Of a stretch of DNA of 64,000 nucleotides, positions 26,979 to 35,751 are shown piece by piece. This DNA comes from Faecalicoccus pleomorphus DSM 20574 (lineage in GTDB: Bacteria; Bacillota_I; Bacilli_A; Erysipelotrichales; Erysipelotrichaceae), in assembly GCF_000420345.1 (NCBI RefSeq), contig NZ_ATUT01000006.1, positions 1-64,000 on the forward strand, given 5' to 3'. The notes under the pieces are model-generated. The model searched no databases. It was not told the DNA's origin and saw only the letters and a program-made list of their open reading frames with translations. The position numbers were made by a program, and so were the translations under genes. Every line of letters begins with the position of its first letter. Position 1 is the first letter of the stretch.

Positions 26979-27719
26979 CTATACCATCTTTGGCAAGAAA
27001 TATCGCAGCATTACTTCCCACCAAGGCCAGTCATGATTCACATCATAACCCCAGAAATCAATCCAGGCATGAATACCTTTCTCATATAAGATCTTAGATA
27101 ATTTCTGCAATGAGTTCTTACAAACATCTTCCCATGCACCCTGTCCAACCGTTAAGATAATCTGTGAATCATTGTATTTTTGAATATACGGATGCGATGG
27201 GTCCATACCAGTCAGATAAGCACATGGATCATTGTTGTAACAATTATCATCATAAACGCCATGGAAATACTCGTTCATATCATAAACACCACTAATTCCC
27301 AGCACCTTATCAAAGCGATCCGGAAATCTAAAAAATAAATTAGCCGCATGCGTGCCACCCATGCTGGCACCTAAAGTCATGCATTTTTCATCCTGTGGAA
27401 GTCCTGCCTTCCATAAAGCACTTGGTACAAGTTCTTCCATGATATATTGTACCCAGCATTCCTGCAGCCACATACGATGATGTGTATCTCCAAAAGAACT
27501 CCATGTTTCTTTATCAATGGAATCGACTGTACAAAACTGAATACGTCCTTCTTCAATCAAATCTTTGACCAGTTCAAACATACCACGATCTTCCCATTCA
27601 AAAAAACGTCCGTCCTGACAGGGAAAAACAAAACATAGTTTACCGGCATGCCCATACATCTTAAATTCCATAAATCGGTCCAAATAATGAGAATACTCTC
27701 GGAAATAACGAATCTGCAT
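26979..27719 (-). CDS. Esterase-family alpha/beta hydrolase
   Basis: The 246-residue cytoplasmic protein has the nucleophile elbow GASMGG near residue 118, a following LGISGVYDMNEYF, and a terminal NHDWPWWEVMLRYFLPK with the likely catalytic His. It resembles the esterase D / enterochelin-esterase-like hydrolases often annotated as 'esterase family protein'. There is no signal peptide, so the substrate is probably intracellular; it is otherwise unknown. The gene is monocistronic and divergent from typA. Confidence 0.8.
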   Translation of the reverse strand: MQIRYFREYSHYLDRFMEFKMYGHAGKLCFVFPCQDGRFFEWEDRGMFELVKDLIEEGRIQFCTVDSIDKETWSSFGDTHHRMWLQECWVQYIMEELVPSALWKAGLPQDEKCMTLGASMGGTHAANLFFRFPDRFDKVLGISGVYDMNEYFHGVYDDNCYNNDPCAYLTGMDPSHPYIQKYNDSQIILTVGQGAWEDVCKNSLQKLSKILYEKGIHAWIDFWGYDVNHDWPWWEVMLRYFLPKMV

Positions 27720-27760
27720 AATAAAACCTCTCTATTCCGGCCTCATTATAGCATAATCAA

Positions 27761-27789
27761 TTGTCTTTTTAGCAACTCTGCATTATAAT
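27761..27789 (+). promoter_or_regulatory. Promoter of typA
   Basis: TTGTCT (27761-27766) and TATAAT (27784-27789) with a 17-base spacer. Confidence 0.6.
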
Positions 27790-27821
27790 TGTTCTGTTTT
27801 TTACGGAAAGTGAGTGAACTT

Positions 27822-29651
27822 ATGGCTGAAAAAGAAAAGATTTTAAATATAGCCGTCATTGCCCATGTCGATGCCGGTAAAAGTACATTAGTCGATGCCT
27901 TTTTAAGACAAAGTGATGTTTTTAGAGATAATGAAGAAGTTGTAGATTGTATTATGGACTCCAACGATCTGGAAAGAGAACGTGGAATCACAATCTATTC
28001 CAAAAACTGTTCTGTGATTCATAACGGTGTAAAGATCAATATCGTAGATACACCGGGACATGCGGATTTCTCCAGTGAAGTAGAGCGAATCATTCGTACG
28101 GTAGATACTGTTATCTTATTGGTTGATGCCAGTGAAGGTCCAATGCCGCAAACTCGTTTTGTGTTAAGCAAGGCTCTGGAAATCGGATTAAAGCCAATTT
28201 TATTGATCAATAAAATTGATAAAAATGATCAACGTGCCGAAGAAGTTGTCGATGAAGTTTATGAATTGTTCTTAGACTTAAACGCCAATGATGAACAATT
28301 GGATTTCCCTATCCTTTATGGAATTGCCCGCGAAGGAATCGTACAATACGATTTAAATACACCAAGCGAAAATATCGAACCTTTGTTTGATACCATTTTA
28401 AAACATTGTGATGTATATCCGGATTTAGATGATGAACCTTGTCGTATGCAGGTTTCAGCTCTGGCCTATGATGAATATATCGGACGCTTAGGTATTGGAC
28501 GTATTTATTCTGGTGTTTTAAAACAAGGTTCTCCTTATATTCGTTGTAACCAGGATGGTCTTGAGAAAAAAGAAACCATCTCCAACTTATTCGTATATAA
28601 AGGACTCTCTCGAACAAACGTAAAAGAAGCCAGAAGTGGTGATATCGTTGTCGTAGCCGGAATGCCGGATATCAGTATCGGTGATACCATTTGTGATATC
28701 GATCATGTCGAACCCATGGATCATATTCCGATTGAGGAGCCCACGCTTTCTATGAACTTCCATGTCAACTCCAGTCCTTTTGCCGGACGCAGCGGAAAAT
28801 ATGTCACCAGCCGAAATATCAAGGAACGTCTGGAAAGAGAGTTGGAAGTCAACGTAGGCTTAAAAGTAGAGCCGACTGATAGTGCTGATTGTTTTAAAGT
28901 CTCCGGACGCGGTGAGCTGCACATCTCTATTCTGATTGAAAATATGCGCCGCGAAGGCTATGAATTAGCCATCAGTAAACCGGAGGTCATCTTACATCGA
29001 GATGAAAATGGTGTAAAAGTAGAACCAGTCGAAGAAGTTGTTTGTCTGGCACCGGAAGAGTATTCAGGAACTATCATCAACAAACTGAATCTTCGAAAAG
29101 GTGTGATGGAAAACATGGAAGAAGAAAACGGCTATGTCAAGATTACCTATCAAGTACCGACACGCGGATTGTTGGGATTTAGAAATGAATTCATCAACGA
29201 TACTCACGGAGAAGGAACTTTAGTACGACGGATCTGCGGTTATGAACCATTTAAAGGTGAGATCGCCCAACGTATGCAAGGGGCTATGATCTCTACAGAA
29301 ACAGGAACCGCAATGACGTATGGACTATGGAATCTGCAGGAAAGAGGACAGTTATTTATTGGCCCGCAGACAGAAGTCTATGAAGGTATGATCATTGGTG
29401 AATCTGCCAAGAATATCGATATGGATGTCAATCCTTTGAAGAATAAGAAGCTGACCGCCATTCGTTCCAGCGGACGTGATGAAGCCATGTTGTTGACACC
29501 GCCAAGAGTATTTTCTCTGGAAGAAGCTTTGGAATGGATCAATGATGACGAATTAGTAGAAGTGACACCCGATGCGATTCGCATCCGCAAAAAAGGACTT
29601 ACAGCACAAGATCGTAGAGCTTTATATCGTGAAAAAATGGCACAAAAGTAA
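27822..29651 (+). CDS. typA: Translational GTPase TypA/BipA
   Basis: The 609-residue ribosome-binding GTPase of the EF-G superfamily has G1 [10 protein letters not shown], the switch [13 protein letters not shown]3 DTPGHADF and G4 NKIDK in the first 140 residues. EF-G-like domains II, III and V follow, with a BipA-specific C-terminus. It assists 50S assembly and growth under stress or cold. G1 reads HVDAGKST, as in BipA-like proteins. The start MAEKEK is chosen by alignment with the family; GAAAGTGAG lies upstream. Monocistronic with a strong terminator. Confidence 0.96.
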   Translation: MAEKEKILNIAVIAHVDAGKSTLVDAFLRQSDVFRDNEEVVDCIMDSNDLERERGITIYSKNCSVIHNGVKINIVDTPGHADFSSEVERIIRTVDTVILLVDASEGPMPQTRFVLSKALEIGLKPILLINKIDKNDQRAEEVVDEVYELFLDLNANDEQLDFPILYGIAREGIVQYDLNTPSENIEPLFDTILKHCDVYPDLDDEPCRMQVSALAYDEYIGRLGIGRIYSGVLKQGSPYIRCNQDGLEKKETISNLFVYKGLSRTNVKEARSGDIVVVAGMPDISIGDTICDIDHVEPMDHIPIEEPTLSMNFHVNSSPFAGRSGKYVTSRNIKERLERELEVNVGLKVEPTDSADCFKVSGRGELHISILIENMRREGYELAISKPEVILHRDENGVKVEPVEEVVCLAPEEYSGTIINKLNLRKGVMENMEEENGYVKITYQVPTRGLLGFRNEFINDTHGEGTLVRRICGYEPFKGEIAQRMQGAMISTETGTAMTYGLWNLQERGQLFIGPQTEVYEGMIIGESAKNIDMDVNPLKNKKLTAIRSSGRDEAMLLTPPRVFSLEEALEWINDDELVEVTPDAIRIRKKGLTAQDRRALYREKMAQK

Positions 29652-29652
29652 A

Positions 29653-29681
29653 AAAGAATCGGGTTCACCGATTCTTTTTTG
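29653..29681 (+). terminator. Terminator of typA
   Basis: AAAGAATCGG-gttca-CCGATTCTTTTTT right after the stop codon. Confidence 0.9.
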
Positions 29682-29719
29682 TCGCAGATAAAGACGACTG
29701 TTTTAAATAATAGTCTCTT

Positions 29720-30277
29720 TTACATGGTCTGTGTTTTGGAAACTTTAGACAGTTTTTTAAATGGAACTACTTTTGTCTTATCTAAAGTAGCCATAATCAT
29801 AGGGATCAAAATAAGCTGAACGACAATGCCCGGTATTGCGCTCAATAAAGCACCGTTGATCAACATCATAGCACTGACATTCGTAAATCCCATCAATAAG
29901 CAGGTGGCAAGAGCCCACACTACTCTTCCGGCAACCATAGAAATAAATAAGGCAATATAAAGTTGTTTGATACATTGCCATTTCGCATGACTGTAAACAT
30001 AACCAATCACTCCGCCATATGTGGCCAGCTCAAAAGCCATGGCGATGGCCGTTGGAAATAATGGCGGCATGCCAAAAATCAAACTTCGCAATACTGGTAA
30101 AATCAATCCGAGACCCAGTCCGTACTCCCAGCCACACAATAATCCACATAAAAATACCGGGATATGCATCGGCAAAAGCATACTGCCGATTTGTGGAATC
30201 TGTCCTGTAAAAAATGGCAGTATAAACCCGATTGCCAAAAATAAAGCCGATAGTGTTACTTTTTGTATTGTTTTCAT
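29720..30277 (-). CDS. ECF transporter S component (substrate unknown)
   Basis: The 185-residue membrane protein has about six helices. Its N-terminal LSALFLAIGFILPF and LLPMHIPVFLCGLLCGWEYGLGLGLILP motifs are typical of substrate-binding S components of energy-coupling factor vitamin transporters. The shared EcfA/EcfT module is not in the window, as is usual for group II ECF systems. The substrate (vitamin, cofactor or precursor) cannot be assigned. The 190-base upstream gap could hold a leader, but no known riboswitch pattern was found. AAAGGGG precedes the ATG. Confidence 0.75.
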   Translation of the reverse strand: MKTIQKVTLSALFLAIGFILPFFTGQIPQIGSMLLPMHIPVFLCGLLCGWEYGLGLGLILPVLRSLIFGMPPLFPTAIAMAFELATYGGVIGYVYSHAKWQCIKQLYIALFISMVAGRVVWALATCLLMGFTNVSAMMLINGALLSAIPGIVVQLILIPMIMATLDKTKVVPFKKLSKVSKTQTM

Positions 30278-30436
30278 TCTGTTCTTTCCCCTTTCTTACT
30301 AAACAACACAAATTTTTGGATGCTCTATCCCACTCGGACAAAACAAAATCGATGTACAAGATTACTGTAGCATAACCAGTACACAATTAAAAATACCTAT
30401 AAACTATAAATAATAACCAAAATGAATGTTTCCCAT

Positions 30437-30457
30437 AAAAAAAAGCCCCTTTGGACT
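30437..30457 (-). terminator. Short terminator after the cupin gene
   Basis: AGTCC-AAAG-GGGCT with one G-T pair, then T8 on the minus strand. Confidence 0.6.
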
Positions 30458-30467
30458 CTTCTGAACA

Positions 30468-30797
30468 TTAATCTCTGGTGTTGATAATCAAAAATTTACA
30501 GTTCTGTTTTGCGATGATTCGATACTCTTGATCTGTTTCAATCAACAACGATTCTCCCTGACGAACGATATAAAGCTCTTTATTCTGTAAGGAAACTATT
30601 AAGGCTCCTTCCATACAAGTAATAAAGATGTCACGATCATCGGCCGGTAAGATCATCTCTCCATCATGCCATAGTGAATGCATGATCATTGAAAAATCAG
30701 GCGTATCTACAAACGTCTTTGTCAAAGACTGTCCCGGGCTGTACATCAGCATGTTCCGCAGCTGCACTGCCTCATTTTTTGGAAAATTTTTAATCAT
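30468..30797 (-). CDS. Small cupin-like protein
   Basis: The 109-residue protein has a beta-rich pattern consistent with one cupin barrel: GEMILPADDRDIFITCMEGALIVSLQNKELYIVRQGESLLIETDQEYRIIAKQNCKFLII. Proteins of this size in gut Firmicutes are often annotated as cupin-domain proteins; the metal ligands are not clearly conserved, so activity is unknown. GGAGG lies seven bases from the chosen ATG. Earlier ATGs are too close to or before the ribosome site. Divergent from the YczE-like gene. Confidence 0.6.
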   Translation of the reverse strand: MIKNFPKNEAVQLRNMLMYSPGQSLTKTFVDTPDFSMIMHSLWHDGEMILPADDRDIFITCMEGALIVSLQNKELYIVRQGESLLIETDQEYRIIAKQNCKFLIINTRD

Positions 30798-30908
30798 ATT
30801 CATCCCTCCTCTTAAAAGGATAGACTGTTTCGGTCTTAAAAACAAGTTAAAAACCAGTTAATTCTAAACTAACCATTTTGTGCTAAAATACACAGGGGGA
30901 GGGATCTT

Positions 30909-31541
30909 ATGGATTTTATCAAAAAATGGTTTTATTTTATCATTGGTGTTTTGATCAATTCTTTCGGTATCGCTTTGATTACAAAGGGAGCTTTAGGAAC
31001 ATCGCCTATTTCCAGTGTTCCTTATGTGCTATCCTTACAATTCCCTTCGTTTTCTTTTGGGATGACCACTTTTTTAATCAATTCACTTTTCATCCTTGTG
31101 CAAATCATCTTGCTCAAGAAAAATTTTAAGCCACTGCAATTCTTGCAATTTGGTGTCAATATTCTCTTTAGCAGTTTCATTGATTTTAGTATGAGCCTGC
31201 TTTCCTTTTTAGAGCTTTCCAACATTTGGATGCAGATGCTCACTTTGCTTCTTGGCTGTCTGGTTCTAGCTATAGGTATTAATTTTGAAGTTGCGCCTAA
31301 AATCATGTTTGTGCCCGGCGAAGGTGCCGTACAAGCCATTTCCGATACATTTCATACGAATTTCGGTAGAACAAAGGTCGCATTTGATACCACACTAATG
31401 GGTATCGCACTCTTACTATCTTTTCTATTCTTTGGACATCTAAACGGTTTGGGCATTGGAACCATTATTTCCGCATTGATTGTCGGTTTATTTGTCAATG
31501 GTGTACGAAATATTCTTCACTTAGAACAAAAGTTTTCCTGA
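30909..31541 (+). CDS. YczE/YitT-like integral membrane protein (DUF6198 type)
   Basis: The 210-residue protein has five or six hydrophobic helices and the conserved pattern GIALITKGALGTSPISSVPYVLS near the N-terminus. PGEGAVQAIS and GRTKVAFDTTLM lie in the second half. This family (YczE/YyaS) has no established function. GGAGGGATCTT precedes the ATG, with an extended -10 (TGCTAAAAT) upstream. It is convergent with the rhodanese gene, six bases away, with no clear terminator between. Confidence 0.75.
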   Translation: MDFIKKWFYFIIGVLINSFGIALITKGALGTSPISSVPYVLSLQFPSFSFGMTTFLINSLFILVQIILLKKNFKPLQFLQFGVNILFSSFIDFSMSLLSFLELSNIWMQMLTLLLGCLVLAIGINFEVAPKIMFVPGEGAVQAISDTFHTNFGRTKVAFDTTLMGIALLLSFLFFGHLNGLGIGTIISALIVGLFVNGVRNILHLEQKFS

Positions 31542-31546
31542 TTCGC

Positions 31547-31864
31547 TTATTTTTCCAGCTTACCATGATAGTTTTCAATACCGCCAATGTTTGTTACGTC
31601 AAGATAACCGGCTTTTTTCATCTGTCGAACAGCTCGGCTGCTTCTGGCTCCACTTCGACAATAAACAAAGACCGGAGTTTTTTTATCCGGTATCTTTTCC
31701 AAAACCTGATTCAAAGAAGCTAAATCGATATTTATACTTTCAGGAATATGTCCCTGCGCATATTCCTGGGCCGTTCTTACATCTAAAAGAATTCCGTTTT
31801 TTGCCATTTTATAAACTTCAACTCCGGCATCAATATCAATTTGAAATAAGTTTTTTAATTGCAT
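31547..31864 (-). CDS. Single-domain rhodanese-like protein
   Basis: The 105-residue cytoplasmic protein carries the rhodanese fold: LLDVRTAQEYAQGHIPESINID, then active-site Cys69 in VYCRSGARSSRA, and a final GGIENY. Such proteins move sulfane sulfur in thiosulfate or persulfide metabolism. The acceptor is unknown. Its start overlaps the end of the GNAT gene by ten bases, so the two are co-translated. Confidence 0.92.
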   Translation of the reverse strand: MQLKNLFQIDIDAGVEVYKMAKNGILLDVRTAQEYAQGHIPESINIDLASLNQVLEKIPDKKTPVFVYCRSGARSSRAVRQMKKAGYLDVTNIGGIENYHGKLEK

Positions 31865-32361
31865 GGTTGTGCCTCCAATCTTTTGATAAAAAAGCGATCC
31901 ATTTTACTATGAACTATACAGGCAGGACGCTCTATTTCCTGAAAGCCTCGTTTTCTGTATAAGGCTATAGCCGGTTTTAATATCGAATGTGTTTCCAAAT
32001 ACAACATCTCATACCCTTTTTGAACCGCTTCCTGCTCTACCATTTCCAACAACCGATATCCCCATCCTTTATTTCTGGCTTCCGGACATAAATAACACTT
32101 TTGGATTTCTAGGCAGTTGGGAAAATACACAAAGCGCTCCAGGCCTATACCACCCATCACTTTTTGATTTGCCTCCAAAACCCAATACCACCGGTTTTCT
32201 TTTTGATAATACTGGCTTAAATGATCCAGATTTTCATCAAAATATGCCGTACCCGGCTGATCTAAATGCACACTTTTCAGACTATTTCGAATGATTTTTG
32301 CTAAAACCAAATCATCCTGTGGCTGTATTTTTCGTATCTTAACATTTTTCTGTTTCAACAT
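31855..32361 (-). CDS. GNAT family N-acetyltransferase
   Basis: The 168-residue protein has the GNAT core: a beta-strand VMGGIGLERFV, CYLCPEARNKGWGYRLLEMVEQEAVQKG (the acetyl-CoA pyrophosphate loop RNKGWG, Q/R-x-x-G-x-G/A type) and IALYRKRGFQEIERP. The substrate amine is unknown. It overlaps the rhodanese gene. Complete, in contrast to the decayed GNAT near 17.4 kb. Confidence 0.88.
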   Translation of the reverse strand: MLKQKNVKIRKIQPQDDLVLAKIIRNSLKSVHLDQPGTAYFDENLDHLSQYYQKENRWYWVLEANQKVMGGIGLERFVYFPNCLEIQKCYLCPEARNKGWGYRLLEMVEQEAVQKGYEMLYLETHSILKPAIALYRKRGFQEIERPACIVHSKMDRFFIKRLEAQPCN

Positions 32362-32409
32362 GCTTTTAGTATAACAGATATTTCAATCAAAAATGCTTAT
32401 CGTAAAAAC

Positions 32410-32769
32410 TTATGGTGTCAGCCAACGATTTACAACATAGAACATAAAACCATATAGAATACACATTCCCAAAACAAGAAGAATTAACAGCCAATACTCT
32501 CCATCTATTCTTCCATGCATCAAATAGAAAAGGGATGCGATTCCTATTCCCAGATAAAATGCTAAATGAAGACACAAGAACTCCGTCTGATAAATTCTTC
32601 TCAGAAACCATCCTAAATATATATGCTGCAATAAGCTTATCATAACGATCCATAGTACAAGCCAGAGAAAACATTTCGGTACCGGGTGATCAGCACCGGC
32701 ATAAAAGACCGATAAATTTAAAACCAAAAACAAGAATGTTTCTATCCACTGCAGTGTTTTTTGCTTCAT
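32410..32769 (-). CDS. Hypothetical four-helix membrane protein
   Basis: The 119-residue protein is almost entirely hydrophobic, with about four helices and a short loop (GRIDGEY). I do not recognise the family. Its ATG overlaps the stop of the glutathione peroxidase gene (ATGA), so it is translationally coupled to it. That coupling is the only clue to function. Confidence 0.6.
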   Translation of the reverse strand: MKQKTLQWIETFLFLVLNLSVFYAGADHPVPKCFLWLVLWIVMISLLQHIYLGWFLRRIYQTEFLCLHLAFYLGIGIASLFYLMHGRIDGEYWLLILLVLGMCILYGFMFYVVNRWLTP

Positions 32770-33308
32770 AATAATTTCTGTATCTCTTCTTTGATTAGAT
32801 CCATTTTTTCTGTTGGTTCAAAGCGAGCAACGACATGACCTTGACGATCTACCAAAAACTTTGTGAAATTCCATTTAATATCCGGATTCTTTTTGTAATC
32901 TTTATCTATTTTCTTTAACATCACATTCATGGCTATTGCCTTAACACCTTTTCCAAACCCCTTAAAGTCTTGTTGTGATTTTAAGTAGGCATACAAAGGC
33001 AATTGATTAGGTCCATTCACATCCGATTTTTTCATCTGTGGAAACTGTGTATTGTATTTCAATGTGCAGAATTGATGAATTTCTTCATCACTTTCAGGTG
33101 CCTGATTGGCAAACTGGTTACAAGGTATATCTAAAATTTCCAAACCTTTCTCATGAAATTCCTCATACATCGACTCAAGATCTTTATATTGTGGTGTAAA
33201 ACCACAACCTGTTGCCGTATTCACAATTAAGATCACTTTCCCTTTCCACTCATCTAATTTGAAAATTCTGCCTTCTCCTGTTTCCAGTATATAATCATAA
33301 ATGCTCAT
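32766..33308 (-). CDS. Glutathione peroxidase-family thiol peroxidase
   Basis: The 180-residue protein reduces peroxides. The peroxidatic Cys35 is in VNTATGCGFTPQY (Cys, not selenocysteine), with the catalytic Gln65 in IPCNQF and the Trp in IKWNFTKFLV. In bacteria without glutathione such enzymes usually use thioredoxin. Cys63 and Cys81 are candidates for the resolving residue, which is inference. It is coupled to a small membrane protein downstream. AGGAGG precedes the ATG. Confidence 0.93.
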   Translation of the reverse strand: MSIYDYILETGEGRIFKLDEWKGKVILIVNTATGCGFTPQYKDLESMYEEFHEKGLEILDIPCNQFANQAPESDEEIHQFCTLKYNTQFPQMKKSDVNGPNQLPLYAYLKSQQDFKGFGKGVKAIAMNVMLKKIDKDYKKNPDIKWNFTKFLVDRQGHVVARFEPTEKMDLIKEEIQKLL

Positions 33309-33376
33309 GGCATTTCCTCCTTCTTTGATTGGAAAGAATTATAGGCTATCCAATCTATACAAACAAGAAATATGCA

Positions 33377-33706
33377 CTATTCCTCACAAGCCTTTTCCTC
33401 AATCTCTATTTCAACGATTTGATCTAAATCAATTTTTTCTTTTACGATCTGTATATATCGTACTTCCAAATCAATCTTAGTGAGCATTCCGGTTTTTTGA
33501 ATATATTCTTTTCCATCATAATAGATGATTTTGATAATATCCCCTTGTTGCACTTCATGAATTTGTTGATCCAGCATCTCTAAATCATCTTCTGACAATT
33601 CTCGTTTTTCGACAACGATTCGCTCTTTTTCATTCAAAAGCTCTCGGAAGCCCTTTAAGGCATCAAAGGCCTGAAAAATATATGCTCTTTGTTGCCGGGG
33701 CATCAT
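33377..33706 (-). CDS. YolD-like protein
   Basis: The 109-residue protein shows the YolD-like pattern: basic N-terminus PRQQRAYIFQAFDALKGF, then GDIIKIIYYDGKEYIQKTGMLTKID. YolD-like proteins are regularly encoded next to Y-family polymerases of the UvrX type and are thought to act with them. Here its start overlaps the polymerase stop (ATGA), which fits. Confidence 0.8.
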   Translation of the reverse strand: MMPRQQRAYIFQAFDALKGFRELLNEKERIVVEKRELSEDDLEMLDQQIHEVQQGDIIKIIYYDGKEYIQKTGMLTKIDLEVRYIQIVKEKIDLDQIVEIEIEEKACEE

Positions 33707-34965
33707 GCCTTATGACCGCCAATCGTCTGATTTCTGTATTTTGCCGTTGCCTGATCTAAACCACTAATTCCTTTAAGTACCGCATTTTTACCAAACCGGT
33801 CGCGAATCTGTACCAATGTCTGCTGAAGTTTTCTTTCCTGTAAAACTTTTTCTGTATCGGTAAACAAATCATATTGTTCATATTTTTCATCTCGCACATG
33901 GCCTAATGTAATGGCAATTTGACGAATCGGCGCTGTTCGATCAGTAATTCTTTGATACAACAAGACAAACTCTTTCCTCAATAAAGAATAGGAATTGGTT
34001 CGATTGGTGATAGCACAAGATCCGCGACTGGCCTTGCGCACATCCTTTGAATAACCGATGAACAAACCGATATGGTCAGTAACCAGATGTCGTTGTGTCA
34101 AAACAAGAACATTGGCATCCACCATCTCTTTTAAGATAATCAAAGCATCCTCATAATTATAGTCTTTAAAAAGGATCTGACTGTTGGATATGGAATTCGA
34201 GCGCGGCTGGTATGCTTTGATATCTTGAATTTCCACACATTCTTTTCCCCAGGCGTGATCGATCAAAATCTCGGCATTTACCCCAAACTCCTTGTATAAG
34301 ATCTCCGGTGGACATTTGGTCACCTGCCACAAATCATGAATTCCCAATCGATGTAATCGCTTAGAAATTCCCTGTCCTATCATCCAAAAATCACTTAATG
34401 GCTGATGATGCCACAATGTTCTATAAAAGGTTTCTTCATCCAGAATGCCTATATTATCCGGTGCATGTTTCGCTGTAATATCCAGGGCCACCTTTGCCAA
34501 AAACAAATTGTTTCCAATACCGGCTGCCGATGTTATACCTGTCTGCTCATATACATCCGCAATGATTTTTTTAGCCAGCTTAGGTGCTGTTGTCTGATAC
34601 AGATCTAGATAGGAGGTCACATCAAAAAAGGATTCATCGATAGAATATACGACAATATCATCCGGCGAAATATATTTTAGAAAAATCCCATAGATCTTTG
34701 CGGCATACTCCATATATAAGTGCATGCGTGGCGGTGCTATTTTATAAGAAATATTCTTAGGAATCTGGAAGATCCGTCCACGACTTGGTACGCCTAATTT
34801 TTTAATAGCCGGTGTTGCAGCTAAAGTAATGGCTCCGCCGCCCCGATCGGGATCGGCCACCACTAAATTGACTTGAAAAGGATCCAGTCCTCTTTCTACA
34901 CATTCCACAGAGGCATAAAACGATTTAAAATCAATGCACAAATATTGTTTTTGTTTGTTCTTCAT
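33703..34965 (-). CDS. Y-family DNA polymerase (UvrX/UmuC-like)
   Basis: The 420-residue translesion polymerase has the first catalytic Asp in LCIDFKSFYASVECVERGLDPF, the second metal site YSIDESFFDVTSYL, and the helix-hairpin-helix region FWMIGQGISKRLHRLGI. It would copy damaged templates with low fidelity. A longer frame extends 30 codons upstream, but that part crosses the promoter, so the ATG at 34965 is preferred; its ribosome site (GGTG) is weak. It is divergent from an S24-type repressor and coupled to YolD. Confidence 0.92.
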   Translation of the reverse strand: MKNKQKQYLCIDFKSFYASVECVERGLDPFQVNLVVADPDRGGGAITLAATPAIKKLGVPSRGRIFQIPKNISYKIAPPRMHLYMEYAAKIYGIFLKYISPDDIVVYSIDESFFDVTSYLDLYQTTAPKLAKKIIADVYEQTGITSAAGIGNNLFLAKVALDITAKHAPDNIGILDEETFYRTLWHHQPLSDFWMIGQGISKRLHRLGIHDLWQVTKCPPEILYKEFGVNAEILIDHAWGKECVEIQDIKAYQPRSNSISNSQILFKDYNYEDALIILKEMVDANVLVLTQRHLVTDHIGLFIGYSKDVRKASRGSCAITNRTNSYSLLRKEFVLLYQRITDRTAPIRQIAITLGHVRDEKYEQYDLFTDTEKVLQERKLQQTLVQIRDRFGKNAVLKGISGLDQATAKYRNQTIGGHKA

Positions 34966-34980
34966 CGAATCACCATTGTC

Positions 34981-35009
34981 ATAGTAACGATTTAATTTCC
35001 TAAATTCAA
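34981..35009 (-). promoter_or_regulatory. Promoter of the Y-family polymerase operon
   Basis: TTGAAT and TACTAT on the minus strand, spaced by 17 bases. The inverted pair AAATTC (35002-35007) and GAATTT (35021-35026) spans the -35 region and could be a binding site for the divergent repressor. Confidence 0.5.
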
Positions 35010-35097
35010 GATAGATTTGGGAATTTTTAACTTTTTTTATTCTTTTATTTCGCAAAATATAGATTTTTTTGTTATGATATAAGCACGGAGGAATACT

Positions 35098-35691
35098 ATG
35101 CGTTTAAAAGAACTTTTGATTCAATACGAACTACAGAATGATTTGAATCATACAGCCATGGCTCAAAAGATCGGCGTTTCTACTTCCACCTATTATCGAT
35201 GGATCAATGAAGAAAGCACCGAATTAAAGAAAACAACGCTTAAAAAAATTGCTCAAGTCTTAGATTGTGACATCGAAAAAGTTCTCAATGATGATGGCGA
35301 GTGTGTCAAACCTATTTTAGGCTTTGCCAAGGCTGGATATGATTTATTTGCCGAGCAGCAGATTGAAGGATATATTGAAGTCAATGCCAGCGATGCCAAA
35401 AAAGGCGATTATTTTTTACGCATTCAAGGCGATTCCATGGAAGGTTCGCACATTTACGATGGTGATCTTGTCTATGTACAAAAATGTGATGTAGTAGAAG
35501 ATGGAAAAATCGCAGTTGTGCTGATTGGTGAAGAAGCCACAGTCAAAAAAGTTCGCTATAAAAAGAATCTCATGATTTTAGAAGCTTCCAACCCTAAATA
35601 TGAGCCTAAATACTTTACCCCTCAGGAAATTGAAGAAATTCCTGTTCGTATTTTAGGGCGGGTTCGCTTTGTACGGACGGACTTTGACTAA
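35098..35691 (+). CDS. LexA/CI-like repressor (XRE domain plus S24 peptidase)
   Basis: The 197-residue protein has an XRE helix-turn-helix (MAQKIGVSTSTYYRWINEES, residues 20-40) and a C-terminal S24 self-cleavage domain. The cleavage site is Ala-Gly in FAKAGYD (about 77-78), the nucleophile Ser is in GDSMEGS (about 112), and the general-base Lys is in ATVKKVRY (about 151). DNA damage would trigger RecA-aided self-cleavage and lift repression. The obvious target is the divergent Y-family polymerase operon. CGGAGGAATACT precedes the ATG. Confidence 0.9.
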   Translation: MRLKELLIQYELQNDLNHTAMAQKIGVSTSTYYRWINEESTELKKTTLKKIAQVLDCDIEKVLNDDGECVKPILGFAKAGYDLFAEQQIEGYIEVNASDAKKGDYFLRIQGDSMEGSHIYDGDLVYVQKCDVVEDGKIAVVLIGEEATVKKVRYKKNLMILEASNPKYEPKYFTPQEIEEIPVRILGRVRFVRTDFD

Positions 35692-35751
35692 CAAAACCTT
35701 TTTTTTGATCGGGTTATTTACTATACTAGAACTAATGAAAAGAGTGTGACT

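Noticed and set aside
26738-27097. Plus-strand frame of 119 codons.
   Set aside because: Its last third is antisense to the esterase gene and its first part has low-complexity, random-looking composition without a ribosome site.
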